Shown here piece by piece: positions 1-6,677 of a DNA stretch of 10,560 nt (the stretch's first letter is position 1; every line of letters starts with the position of its first letter). The stretch comes from Flavobacteriales bacterium UBA5871 (GTDB lineage Bacteria > Bacteroidota > Bacteroidia > Flavobacteriales_D > Crocinitomicaceae). The DNA lies in contig DJFN01000031.1 in NCBI GenBank assembly GCA_002432085.1, positions 1 through 10,560 of the forward strand, in the 5' to 3' direction. The notes under the pieces are model-generated. The model had not been told where the DNA came from, did no database searches, and saw nothing but the letters and a program-made list of their open reading frames with translations. The position numbers and the translations under genes are program-made.

Positions 1-142
1 TCCGATCGCTGCCGGAGCGCTCTATCCTGTGAATGGATTTTTGCTCAATCCGATGATCGCCGGGGCTGCCATGATGCTTAGTTCATTGAGCGTTGTCAGC
101 AATAGCTTACTGTTGAAATTCAGAAAGTTAAGCAAATCATAA
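1..142 (+). CDS. copA: Copper-translocating P1B-type ATPase, C-terminal end (partial)
   Basis: Only the last 46 residues and the TAA stop are in the window; the gene begins upstream, and the frame is read from base 2. The visible part is the end of a P1B-type heavy-metal ATPase, an inner-membrane pump that uses ATP to expel Cu(I) from the cytoplasm. What shows this is the final transmembrane helix: an [13 protein letters not shown] stretch followed by [10 protein letters not shown]. In copper ATPases the last helix carries a Met-x-x-x-Ser-Ser transport-site motif, and M24 to S28 of the visible segment match it. The protein then ends in a short basic tail (KFRKLSKS), as is usual in Bacteroidota copies. 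Its neighbour is a CxxC copper-binding protein 101 nt downstream, then a multicopper oxidase, so the context agrees with copper export. Silver or another soft metal cannot be excluded from this fragment. Confidence 0.85.
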   Translation, partial: PIAAGALYPVNGFLLNPMIAGAAMMLSSLSVVSNSLLLKFRKLSKS

Positions 143-243
143 AAGCATAAGCTTTCGAACAAGCTGTAATCAGTGGTCCTGGAACGCTGATCGCAGCAAT
201 CGCAATCAAACAACCCAAATAATAATGTAAACAATTAACTGTT

Positions 244-459
244 ATGGCAAAACAACAATTCAAAACAACGATCAAATGTGCCGGCTGTCTCGAAAAAGTG
301 ACACCATTCATGAACGAGAAGCTCACATCCGAAGAATGGAGCGTGGACATTTTTACACCTTCCAAAATCCTGACAGTCGATTCCGATAAGCTGACAATTG
401 AAGAAATTGAATCGACGGTGAAACAGGCAGGCTTCCAGATCGAACGAATCGAAGAGTAA
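244..459 (+). CDS. Heavy-metal-associated (HMA) domain copper chaperone-like protein
   Basis: A 71-residue stand-alone HMA domain, about the usual size of CopZ/Atx1-type chaperones. It should bind one Cu(I) between two cysteines and pass it to a partner such as the ATPase encoded just upstream; there is no signal peptide, so it acts in the cytoplasm. The metal site is the CxxC at C12 and C15 (IKCAGC). The rest fits the ferredoxin-like beta-alpha-beta-beta-alpha-beta fold: a first strand (FKTTI), a helix after the cysteines, a TPSKILTVDSDKLT strand-turn, a second helix (TIEEIESTVKQAGF) and a final strand. The usual Met two residues before the first Cys (MxCxxC) is Ile here, which I have the impression is common in Bacteroidota copies. 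The ATG start is followed immediately by the domain. The next gene starts 66 nt downstream, so co-transcription with it is likely. Confidence 0.85.
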   Translation: MAKQQFKTTIKCAGCLEKVTPFMNEKLTSEEWSVDIFTPSKILTVDSDKLTIEEIESTVKQAGFQIERIEE

Positions 460-525
460 CACAAAAACCCCTAAAATCTCCTTCTGTGAAGGCAGTGAAA
501 GCATGATTGACGTAAATTGTATGTG

Positions 526-2745
526 ATGAAAAGAAAACTAGCAGTGATTGTGGCAGTGTTGATGCACGTTGCGGCCCTGGCCCAGAAAACCGTGCGATAC
601 GATCTGTACGTCCGGGACACAATCGTAAACTTTACCGGAAAAGAGCGGCACGCTTATTCCGTGAACGGAAGCATCCCCATGCCTGAGCTGCATTTTACAG
701 AAGGAGATACTGCCGAGATCTGGATCCACAACGAATTGAAGACTGAAACGTCGATCCACTGGCACGGACTTATTCTGCCGAACGAACAGGACGGTGTTCC
801 CTATCTCACAACGGCTCCGATTAAAGCAGGAACGACGCATCTCTACAAATTTCCGCTCGTGCAGAACGGAACATACTGGTACCACTCGCACACGGGTTTG
901 CAGGAACAGGGCGGGATGTACGGCGCATTTATCATCCACAAGCAGCATGAAAAACCTATGCCGGAGTACACGCTTGTGCTCAGCGACTGGACGGACATGA
1001 AACCGTTTGAAGTCCATCGCCGCCTGCACATGGCTAACGACTGGTCGGCAATCAAAAAAGCGAATGTGCAGAAGGGTGCAGCCCAAAGCTATGCCGATGC
1101 GATCGCAGCCGGAAGCCTCAAAACAAAACTCGGCAATGAATGGAAACGCATGGTGGCGATGGATGTCAGCGATGTGTATTACGACCAATTCCTGGCGAAT
1201 GGTCAGCCGGAGGCGAGTGCTCCGCAGTTCAAGGCGGGCGATAAGGTCCGCGTGCGAATCATCAACGGAAGCTCGTCGACTTATTTCTGGATCCGCTGGT
1301 CGGGCGGCAAGATGGATGTCGTTGCCAGCGATGGTGAGGACGTCGTTCCGGTTCCGGTAGATCGTTTCATTATTGCCGTTGCCGAAACCTATGATGTGAT
1401 CGTGACCATTCCCTCCGACAGCACTGCCTTTGAGTTACAGGCAACGTCGGAAGACCGGATCAGGAGCACTTCGATGTGGCTGGGAGACGGTATCAGACAA
1501 CTCGTTTCCCCGCTTCAGCCGCTGAAATACTTCGAAGGCATGCAGATGATGAACGACATGATCCGTATGGATGGCAACCTCGACGATATGGGCATGAACA
1601 TGAGCCTCCAGCAAATGGACATGAACGTGGTCATGTACCCGGAAATCACCGGGCCGCTGAAGGAAAAGAAACACGATCATCAGCACATGGACATGACCAA
1701 CGGCGACCAGTACAACAGCAATCAGCTGTCGGATATCGTGACGCTGAACTACAACATGCTGCGCTCACCGGTGAAAACCACGCTGCCCGATGCGCCGACA
1801 ACGGTCTACAACTTCGAGCTGACCGGGAACATGAACCGCTACGTGTGGAGCATCAACAACAAAACGGTCTCGGAAACCGATAAGATCCTGATCCGCAAAG
1901 GAGAAAATGTCCGTATCATTTTGTTCAACAATTCGATGATGCGCCATCCGATGCACCTGCACGGGCATTTCTTCCGGGTCGTAAACGGGAACGGTGATTA
2001 TTCGCCATTGAAAAACGTGCTCGACATCATGCCGATGGAAACGGACACGATCGAATTCGCGGCAACTGAAAGCGGCGACTGGTTCTTTCACTGCCACATC
2101 CTGTACCATATGATGAGCGGCATGGGGCGTATTTTCACCTACGAAAATTCACCGCCGAATCCGCAGCTGCCCGATCCTGAAAAAGCGCTGAGAAAGCTCT
2201 ACGCCGACGACCGCGAATTCCACTTCATGTTCCAGAACGATTTTGCCACCAATGGCAACGACGGCGAGATGATGTACATGAACACCCGCTGGAACTTTCA
2301 GGCGGAGTGGCGGCTCGGGTACGACAACATGATGGGCTGGGAAACGGAAGCACACGTTGGCCGGTATATTGGCAAAATGCAATGGCTGTTCCCATATGTC
2401 GGATTTGACTGGCGCTACCGCAAAATGGAAATGGGCGAAACGGAGCGAAATCTGTTCGGGCAAACGAGCACCAAAGATCAGCGCGCCGTTGTGTGTTTTG
2501 GGGTGCAATATGTATTGCCGATGCTCATCACAGCAGATTTCAGAGTCGACACAGAGGGAAAACTGCGACTGCAGTTCATGCGGGAAGATATTCCGCTCAC
2601 CAAAAGGCTACGACTCGGACTGATGTACAATTCGGATTTCGAATACATGGCAGGGTTGAAGTATGTGCTGGATAAATCGTTCTCGCTTTCCGCACATTAC
2701 GACAGTGACATGGGGTTCGGTGCAGGATTTACATACACCTATTGA
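526..2745 (+). CDS. Multicopper oxidase (CopA/PcoA-like) with a C-terminal CopB-like outer-membrane segment
   Basis: Periplasmic laccase-type oxidase, expected to oxidise Cu(I) to the less toxic Cu(II) and to bind copper. I chose ATG 526 (739 aa) over an in-frame TTG at 517 because it starts a clean signal peptide, MKRKLAVIVAVLMHVAALAQ. All copper motifs are present: HWHG (H78, H80), HSH (H120, H122), HPMHLHGH (H474, H477, H479) and HCHILYHMMSGM (H522, C523, H524, H528, M533), giving the type 1 ligands and the trinuclear centre. A Met/His-rich insert at about residues 340-395 (MQMMNDMIRM, MGMNM, KKHDHQHMDM) resembles copper-binding segments of CopA, PcoA and CueO. After the oxidase ends near residue 545, about 180 more residues follow. 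They contain alternating aromatic/hydrophobic strands, a YVGFDWRYR stretch and a terminal GFTYTY, like a CopB-type outer-membrane protein. It lies 66 nt after the HMA gene in the copper cluster. The oxidase call is very sure; the tail assignment is an inference. Confidence 0.93.
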   Translation: MKRKLAVIVAVLMHVAALAQKTVRYDLYVRDTIVNFTGKERHAYSVNGSIPMPELHFTEGDTAEIWIHNELKTETSIHWHGLILPNEQDGVPYLTTAPIKAGTTHLYKFPLVQNGTYWYHSHTGLQEQGGMYGAFIIHKQHEKPMPEYTLVLSDWTDMKPFEVHRRLHMANDWSAIKKANVQKGAAQSYADAIAAGSLKTKLGNEWKRMVAMDVSDVYYDQFLANGQPEASAPQFKAGDKVRVRIINGSSSTYFWIRWSGGKMDVVASDGEDVVPVPVDRFIIAVAETYDVIVTIPSDSTAFELQATSEDRIRSTSMWLGDGIRQLVSPLQPLKYFEGMQMMNDMIRMDGNLDDMGMNMSLQQMDMNVVMYPEITGPLKEKKHDHQHMDMTNGDQYNSNQLSDIVTLNYNMLRSPVKTTLPDAPTTVYNFELTGNMNRYVWSINNKTVSETDKILIRKGENVRIILFNNSMMRHPMHLHGHFFRVVNGNGDYSPLKNVLDIMPMETDTIEFAATESGDWFFHCHILYHMMSGMGRIFTYENSPPNPQLPDPEKALRKLYADDREFHFMFQNDFATNGNDGEMMYMNTRWNFQAEWRLGYDNMMGWETEAHVGRYIGKMQWLFPYVGFDWRYRKMEMGETERNLFGQTSTKDQRAVVCFGVQYVLPMLITADFRVDTEGKLRLQFMREDIPLTKRLRLGLMYNSDFEYMAGLKYVLDKSFSLSAHYDSDMGFGAGFTYTY

Positions 2746-2864
2746 TCTCTTTACTATTGATCAGTATTTAAACGAACTTTGAGTCTTAACGACAACTTAG
2801 TATTCAAAAACTTTCACCTAACTTTCGGCCGGTGCAGGTGCACGAAAAACTTCAAAGCAGGAAG

Positions 2865-3344
2865 ATGACAAAGAGCAGATTAATGGAAATGAACAACGTT
2901 GGTATCGTGGTGGAATCGCTTGATAACGCTATCTCCTTTTTTACGGAGATCGGGCTGACGCTGGAAGGACGAGGGATGGTTGAAGGTGAATGGGCCGGGC
3001 GTGTGACGGGGCTTGGAGATCAGTCGGTGGAGGTTGCCATGATGGTGACTCCGGACGGACACAGCCGACTCGAGCTTTCGCGATTCATCACCCCGCAACC
3101 GATAGCCGATCACCGAATGGCTCCGGTAAACTCGCTGGGTTATCTCCGTATTATGTTCCGGGTGGATAACCTGGACGAATTGCTGTCAAGGCTTGCAAAG
3201 CACGGTGCCGAAGTGGTTGGCGAAGTGATGAATTATGAGAACGTTTATCGTCTTTGTTACATTCGCGGAGTGGAAGGACTGCTTATCGGACTGGCCGAAC
3301 AGCTTGGTAGTCAGACAGCGAAAGATCTTCTAAAAGAATCGTGA
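2865..3344 (+). CDS. VOC-superfamily (glyoxalase/bleomycin-resistance fold) protein
   Basis: A 159-residue protein with the two beta-alpha-beta-beta-beta modules of the vicinal-oxygen-chelate fold. Module one starts at NNVGIVVESLDNAISFFTEIGL and runs to SRLELSRF; module two starts at LGYLRIMFRVDNLDELLSRLAKHGAEVVGE and ends at GVEGLLIGLAEQLG. Members include glyoxalase I, ring-cleaving dioxygenases and antibiotic-binding proteins, so the substrate cannot be told. The usual metal-binding His of the first strand is Asn here, the His of the third module strand is replaced by Arg in LRIMF, and the late Glu position reads Ile-Gly-Leu. A complete metal site is therefore not evident, and a binding protein or non-standard enzyme is possible. 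ATG 2865 is preferred over GTG 2832, which would only add an unrelated charged leader; ATG 2883 and 2889 remain possible. It lies 119 nt after the oxidase and 51 nt before the next gene. Confidence 0.8.
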   Translation: MTKSRLMEMNNVGIVVESLDNAISFFTEIGLTLEGRGMVEGEWAGRVTGLGDQSVEVAMMVTPDGHSRLELSRFITPQPIADHRMAPVNSLGYLRIMFRVDNLDELLSRLAKHGAEVVGEVMNYENVYRLCYIRGVEGLLIGLAEQLGSQTAKDLLKES

Positions 3345-3395
3345 TAAAGGAAAAGAGTATTTTGCGTTTGCGAAGTGCTCAAAAAAAAGAAATCT

Positions 3396-3968
3396 ATGAG
3401 AAAAATAATTTCGTTCATGCACATCTCCCTCGACGGCTTCGTTGCAGGGCCGAATGGGGAAATGGACTGGATCAAGGTCGACCAGGAAATTTTTGATTAT
3501 GTCGGTCAGCGGATCGGCGAAGGCGACACGGCTTTGTATGGACGCGTCACTTTTGAGATGATGGAAAGCTACTGGCCTACCGCTGGCGACAAACCGGGCG
3601 CGACCAAACACGATATCGAACATTCGAAGTGGTATAGTAACGTTCGCAAGGTCGTTTTGTCCAGAACGATGGATCCCGACAGCTATCGCGGAACGAATAC
3701 AACAATCATCAGCAATAACCTTTCGGATCACATAAATGAGCTGAAACAAACCGCAGGCGAAGACATCCTGCTTTTTGGCAGTCCGACGGCAACGCATGCG
3801 CTGATGGAACAAAACCTCATTGACGGCTACTGGTTGTTTGTGAACCCTATTGTTCTTGGGGAAGGTATTCCATTGTATAAGAACATCAGGCAGAAAACCA
3901 GGCTGAAGTTATTGAGCACCAGATTATTTAATTGCGGAGTGGTCGAGCTGAGCTACGTAGCCGAATAA
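3396..3968 (+). CDS. Dihydrofolate reductase-family (RibD C-terminal domain) protein
   Basis: A 190-residue cytoplasmic protein of the DHFR/RibD_C superfamily, most like the YyaP/YwjB group, which are predicted NAD(P)H-dependent reductases of unknown substrate. The family pattern is clear: an N-terminal strand followed by SLDGFVAGPNGEMDWI, the LYGRVTFEMMESYWPT motif in the first third, KVVLSRT in the middle, then DILLFGSPTATHALMEQNLID, the nucleotide-binding strand-loop-helix. It ends with GYWLFVNPIVLGEGIPLY and a last strand, CGVVELSYVAE. The length is normal for the group. ATG 3396 is chosen because the core strand RKIISFMHISLDG follows immediately; an in-frame GTG at 3375 would prepend a Lys run. 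Six nt separate its TAA from the next ATG, so it is almost certainly translated from the same message as the DNA glycosylase, though no functional link is obvious. Confidence 0.85.
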   Translation: MRKIISFMHISLDGFVAGPNGEMDWIKVDQEIFDYVGQRIGEGDTALYGRVTFEMMESYWPTAGDKPGATKHDIEHSKWYSNVRKVVLSRTMDPDSYRGTNTTIISNNLSDHINELKQTAGEDILLFGSPTATHALMEQNLIDGYWLFVNPIVLGEGIPLYKNIRQKTRLKLLSTRLFNCGVVELSYVAE

Positions 3969-3974
3969 ACTGGA

Positions 3975-4466
3975 ATGGAGTTTCATACCAAGACATCCTT
4001 CGCCCCTATTTCGAGTCCGGACACAACGATCCTTATCTTAGGAACAATTCCCGGTGATAGATCGCTTGCGCTCGGCGAGTATTACGGCCATTCAAGAAAC
4101 CGATTTTGGAAGATCATTTCGACCATTACCGGAAACGAGCTGCCGCTGACTTACGAAGACAAAAAAGCACTTTTACTCAAAACGACTATCGGCGTCTGGG
4201 ATGTTGCACATAAAGCGATCCGGAAAGGCAGTCTTGACAGCGCCATCGTAAACGAAGAGCCGAATGATCTGGAAAGCTTTATCGAAAATCATCCGAAGCT
4301 GAGGGTGATTGCCTTCAACGGAGCGAAGTCGCGGGCTCTTTACGATAAGTATTTTGAACGAAAAAGCGGAATGAAGTATGTTTCTCTTCCGAGCACAAGT
4401 CCGGCGAATACGACCATTACTTTTGATAGCTTATGCGAACGTTGGCGACAACTGCTGGCGGACTAA
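3975..4466 (+). CDS. DNA-deoxyinosine (hypoxanthine) glycosylase, uracil-DNA glycosylase superfamily family 6
   Basis: A 163-residue base-excision repair enzyme. Family-6 enzymes of the UDG superfamily remove hypoxanthine (deaminated adenine) from DNA, leaving an abasic site. The first motif region is LILGTIPGDRSLALGEYYGHSRNRFW at residues 20-45, in which N42 of the RNRFW segment lines up with the catalytic Asn reported for family 6. The classic UDG motif A (GQDPY) is absent, as expected. The second motif is LPSTSPAN at residues 138-145, followed by a short C-terminal helix (FDSLCERWRQLLAD). The middle contains GVWDVAHKAIRKGSLDSAI and the strand LRVIAFNGAKSRALYDKYF, both typical of the group. 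The length is typical. It is coupled by 6 nt to the upstream reductase-like gene and is followed after 132 nt by an AlkB-type gene. G/T-U mismatch glycosylases (family 2) are the closest alternative, but the LPSTSPAN and HSRNRFW pattern favours family 6. Confidence 0.83.
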   Translation: MEFHTKTSFAPISSPDTTILILGTIPGDRSLALGEYYGHSRNRFWKIISTITGNELPLTYEDKKALLLKTTIGVWDVAHKAIRKGSLDSAIVNEEPNDLESFIENHPKLRVIAFNGAKSRALYDKYFERKSGMKYVSLPSTSPANTTITFDSLCERWRQLLAD

Positions 4467-4500
4467 ATTGCAACACGTTCAATTCCATCATTTCTTTTCA

Positions 4501-4537
4501 GCGTTAGGGTTAATTAACGCGGTTCTGCGGTCTTTTT
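4501..4537 (+). terminator. Possible weak terminator between the glycosylase and AlkB genes
   Basis: GCGTTA at 4501-4506 pairs perfectly with TAACGC at 4515-4520 around an 8-nt loop. An alternative register is a perfect 10-bp palindrome, GTTAATTAAC, at 4509-4518. A run of five T lies 13 nt further on, which is too far for a textbook intrinsic terminator. It could attenuate the upstream message or be an operator; I cannot tell which. Confidence 0.25.
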
Positions 4538-4598
4538 AGCACTGGTCGGCTACTTTTAAGTCAGCAATGCGGTGATTGCATTGTTTATCAGCAGCGTG

Positions 4599-5165
4599 AT
4601 GGAAACACTATTTGAGCTCGATCCGGTGTTGCCGAACGGCTTCAGCTATCTGCCCGATTTCCTGTCGCGCGATGAAGAAGAGCGGCTGCTGAGCTTTGTA
4701 CGGTCTCTCCCACTCCATCCTATGCTCTTCCAGGGATATGAAGCGAAACGAAAGGTGGAAAGCTATGGATACGATTACGACTTCGCTTCCCGTCAGCTGC
4801 GTCAGGGCAAACCCATTCCGAAAGCACTCGATTGGTTGATCGAAAAAGTGGCGGATCATTTACAGTTGTCATACGATCAGTTTGCAGAAGTATTGGTAAG
4901 TGAATATCCGCCGGGAGCAGTAATCAACTGGCACCGGGACGCACCTCCTTTCGACATTATCGCAGGGATATCTTTGCTGCAAGACTGTACTTTCAAGCTT
5001 CGACCGTACGATAAAGCAAAACAGAACCGCAAAGCTGTTATTAAAATGCCGGTTCGACGGCAATCGCTTTATGTAATCCGTGAGGAAGCACGTATGGAAT
5101 GGGAACACAGCATAAGTCCGGTGGAAAGTACGCGCTTTTCGATCACGTTACGGACGTTGAAATAG
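4599..5165 (+). CDS. AlkB-family alpha-ketoglutarate-dependent dioxygenase
   Basis: A 188-residue Fe(II)/2-oxoglutarate dioxygenase of the AlkB type, which oxidatively removes alkyl groups such as 1-methyladenine and 3-methylcytosine from nucleic acid. The iron triad is visible as the HxD of NWHRDAPPFD (H112, D114) and the distal H170 in EWEHSI. The 2OG-binding segment is RFSITLR (R179 to R185), matching the family's R-x-N-x-T-x-R with Ser in place of Asn. The N-terminal part has the usual lead-in (GFSYLPDFLSRDEEERLLSFV) and the YGYDYDF and PIPKALDWL segments, where the nucleotide-recognition lid lies. ATG 4599 is preferred over GTG 4572. The stop is TAG, so TAG is a normal terminator in this genome. 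Being next to a base-excision glycosylase suggests a small DNA-damage-repair neighbourhood. RNA or protein substrates cannot be excluded. Confidence 0.9.
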   Translation: METLFELDPVLPNGFSYLPDFLSRDEEERLLSFVRSLPLHPMLFQGYEAKRKVESYGYDYDFASRQLRQGKPIPKALDWLIEKVADHLQLSYDQFAEVLVSEYPPGAVINWHRDAPPFDIIAGISLLQDCTFKLRPYDKAKQNRKAVIKMPVRRQSLYVIREEARMEWEHSISPVESTRFSITLRTLK

Positions 5166-5288
5166 TTAAGGAATTCAGAACTGTGTTTCGGAAAGGAAGG
5201 ATCAGGATCCTAAACGCGAGCGCTTTCCGGGATCGCTTTTGCCCAGCCGCAGACTGCTTCGGATTATAGACTGAAGGGAGTCCATCGT

Positions 5289-5311
5289 GCAGGTAGATAA
5301 ATCATACCTGC
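5289..5311. repeat. 7-bp perfect inverted repeat (hairpin)
   Basis: GCAGGTA and TACCTGC flank a 9-nt A/T-rich loop. It could fold in RNA or bind a dimeric regulator. Nothing downstream makes it a standard terminator. Confidence 0.5.
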
Positions 5312-5438
5312 GGGCTTGCAATCGGGAGGTTGAAAGAGATCGTTCCTCGTTAACTATCCTCCTAAACGTCATCCAAAAGAGAGTTTAAGCATTTTAGGAA
5401 ACTTTAATACCGATATGTCGATGAGGTGGGAATTATGC

Positions 5439-5452
5439 AATAGTTAACTATT
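5439..5452. promoter_or_regulatory. 14-bp perfect palindrome AATAGTTAACTATT, possible operator
   Basis: The palindrome ends 42 nt before ATG 5495. A 7-of-8 match to the Bacteroidota -7 element (CACCTTTG, 5463-5470) lies 10 nt downstream, so the palindrome occupies the place where the -33 element would be. No TTG is found there. This position suits a repressor or activator site (inference). Half of it (GTTAACTAT) recurs at 5349-5357. Confidence 0.4.
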
Positions 5453-5494
5453 TGAGGATTACCACCTTTGTTTATATAACCTTCATTCTGCGTT

Positions 5495-5935
5495 ATGAAT
5501 AAAGCTCTCTATACGCTTCTCGTAGCTGCCTTGTCGGTCGGTATAACCCTCGCTATCATGAAAGGCTGCAGCGAGAAATGCGCTTGCGACGATTCGGATG
5601 CCGGACGGAACGATTCAGCTGAAACAATGATCCACAACAGCGATCCTGAAGATGATGAAAATGACGTGGCGTCGGGTGGTTCCGTTGAACGATCTTCGGG
5701 ACAACAATCTTCCGGAGCTGCCAACGGCGATGGCACAGGCAGTGGCACTCCCGAACACCGCCTTCAGAAATACGGCGATGCGGAAACCGGTGGCAATGTC
5801 TATACAAAAGGCGGCTACACGCCTGAACGACCACCTGGCACAAAACTGGTGAAACCGGGTGATAGTTTGCAATCGACAAAAGGAGGAACATCCAATCCGC
5901 TGAAAACAGCAAGTGACGGGCAAAGGAATCGATGA
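5495..5935 (+). CDS. Unrecognised membrane-anchored, low-complexity extracytoplasmic protein
   Basis: I do not recognise this 146-residue protein. Residues 5-22 form one hydrophobic helix after a short Lys-containing N-terminus, followed at once by a cysteine cluster C25-x3-C29-x-C31 (KGCSEKCACDD). The -3 to -1 residues (Met-Lys-Gly) are a poor lipobox, so an uncleaved anchor is as likely as a lipoprotein. The rest is polar and probably disordered: an acidic patch at about 50-58 (DPEDDENDV), a Ser/Gly stretch at about 60-85, then a Gly/Thr/Lys/Pro-rich tail (KGGYTPERPPGTKLVKPGD). The annotated stop is TGA 5933-5935, but the +1 frame stays open from about 5919 to TAA 6054-6056 and reads naturally onward (GKGIDDATSRL). 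An extra base near the GGG at 5918-5920 may therefore have truncated a longer protein of roughly 186 residues. The start ATG directly precedes the hydrophobic segment. Confidence 0.6.
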   Translation: MNKALYTLLVAALSVGITLAIMKGCSEKCACDDSDAGRNDSAETMIHNSDPEDDENDVASGGSVERSSGQQSSGAANGDGTGSGTPEHRLQKYGDAETGGNVYTKGGYTPERPPGTKLVKPGDSLQSTKGGTSNPLKTASDGQRNR

Positions 5936-6056
5936 TGCTACGAGCAGGCTCACTTCGGTAGCTAATGCTAACCGTAGCAAAAAGAGCATCATCCCGTTGC
6001 AAAAGAGCACTGTCCGGCTGGAGCCGATCCAACGGAAAGGAAGGAACTCGTCATAA
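5919..6056 (+). pseudogene. Possible frameshifted 3' end of the preceding gene
   Basis: In the +1 frame relative to the 5495 gene, 45 codons follow without a stop and end in TAA at 6054-6056. The peptide begins GKGIDDATSRLTSVANANRS and continues with a basic, Ser-rich segment ending GRNSS. Removing one G from GGG 5918-5920 would join the frames as ...ASDGKGIDDAT. There is no ATG near its start, so it is unlikely to be an independent gene. A run of this length is open by chance roughly one time in nine at uniform base use, so the case is suggestive only. Confidence 0.35.
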
Positions 6057-6135
6057 GTTAAGGAATTAATGTAAGTTATATACTCCTTCGTGTTGTCGCG
6101 ATAATTCTGTACTATTGAGCTTCTGCAATCTCATT

Positions 6136-6564
6136 ATGAACGTACAAGAACAGATCAACGAGCATCTTGCCAGCCTGTCTGAGCAAAAACGCACTGAGCT
6201 GCAAGAGATCCACCGCATCGTGCTTCGGGTGTCGCCGAAATGCAGGTTGTGGTTCGATGAAGGTAAAGACAGCAGTGGCAAGGTGGTGACGAATCCTACT
6301 ATCGGCTATGGATTCCAGGTGTTGAAGTATGCCAATGGAACTACGAAGGATTTTTTCCGGATCGGTTTGTGTGCGACCAAGACCGGGATCTCTGTCTATA
6401 TCCTTGGGATCGGCGACAAAACCTACCTGGCCAAAACGTACGGAGAAAAACTCGGCAAAGCGAAAGTGACCGGGTATTGCATCAGCTTCAAAACGCTGAA
6501 GGATATTAACGTCGATGTACTGGAAGCTGCCATACGGTTTGGTCTTCAGTACAACAAATCTTAA
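6136..6564 (+). CDS. DUF1801 domain protein
   Basis: A 142-residue soluble protein matching the DUF1801 (YdhG-like) fold, whose biochemical role is unknown. After an N-terminal helical segment (VQEQINEHLASLSEQKRTELQEIHRIVLRV), it has a conserved-looking core: SPKCRLWFDEGKD, PTIGYGFQVLKYANGTTKDFFRIGLCATKTGISVYILG, and a late YCISFKTLKDINVDVLEAAIRFG helix region. The last part matches the family's closing 'IRFKKLEDID...L...I' pattern. ATG 6136 is chosen over the in-frame TTG 6115, which adds seven unconvincing residues. It appears to be transcribed alone: no gene lies closer than 80 nt upstream and a good intrinsic terminator follows. A 79-nt AT-rich leader precedes it, in which I find no strong promoter match. 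Confidence 0.75.
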   Translation: MNVQEQINEHLASLSEQKRTELQEIHRIVLRVSPKCRLWFDEGKDSSGKVVTNPTIGYGFQVLKYANGTTKDFFRIGLCATKTGISVYILGIGDKTYLAKTYGEKLGKAKVTGYCISFKTLKDINVDVLEAAIRFGLQYNKS

Positions 6565-6577
6565 ACGCCTCTCCCCC

Positions 6578-6604
6578 AGCCTGGAAAGTATTTTCAGGTT
6601 TTCT
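6578..6604 (+). terminator. Rho-independent terminator after the DUF1801 gene
   Basis: CCTGGAAA (6580-6587) pairs with TTTTCAGG (6591-6598) across a 3-nt loop, with one G-T wobble. A-T and G-T pairs can extend the base of the stem, and a T-rich tail follows. It starts 14 nt after the stop codon. Confidence 0.65.
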
Positions 6605-6625
6605 ATTCCCAACTATCCAGTTGAA

Positions 6626-6659
6626 TTGGCACCAATCTTGTTTAGCTGTGGTACATTTG
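6626..6659 (+). promoter_or_regulatory. Bacteroidota-type promoter for the SIMPL-domain gene
   Basis: TACATTTG at 6652-6659 matches the -7 consensus TAnnTTTG exactly. A TTG at 6626-6628 serves as -33 element with a 23-nt spacer, at the long end of the accepted range. Transcription would start near 6666, leaving a short leader before ATG 6678. Confidence 0.55.
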
Positions 6660-6677
6660 AATTAAACAAGAATTGAC

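Larger units (their letters stand above)
5166..5494. other. 329-nt intergenic region with several inverted and direct repeats
   Basis: I see no credible gene on either strand. The region holds a 7-bp perfect hairpin (GCAGGTA 5289-5295 with TACCTGC 5305-5311, loop of 9 nt). It also holds a direct repeat, GTTAACTAT (5349-5357 and 5443-5451), and a 14-bp perfect palindrome at 5439-5452 close to the next start codon. No T-run follows the hairpin, so it is not an obvious terminator. Confidence 0.6.

Noticed and set aside
480..492. CCTTC/GAAGG hairpin before the oxidase start
   Set aside because: The 5-bp stem has a 3-nt loop and no T-run; it is likely chance and too weak to annotate.
538..1188. 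216-codon minus-strand open frame inside the oxidase gene
   Set aside because: It is antisense to a gene with all copper motifs; the predicted protein is rich in His, Arg and Cys and has no recognisable domain.
2757..2781. Promoter before the VOC gene (TTG with GAACTTTG)
   Set aside because: The -7 element has one mismatch and the spacer is only 14 nt, too short for a confident call.
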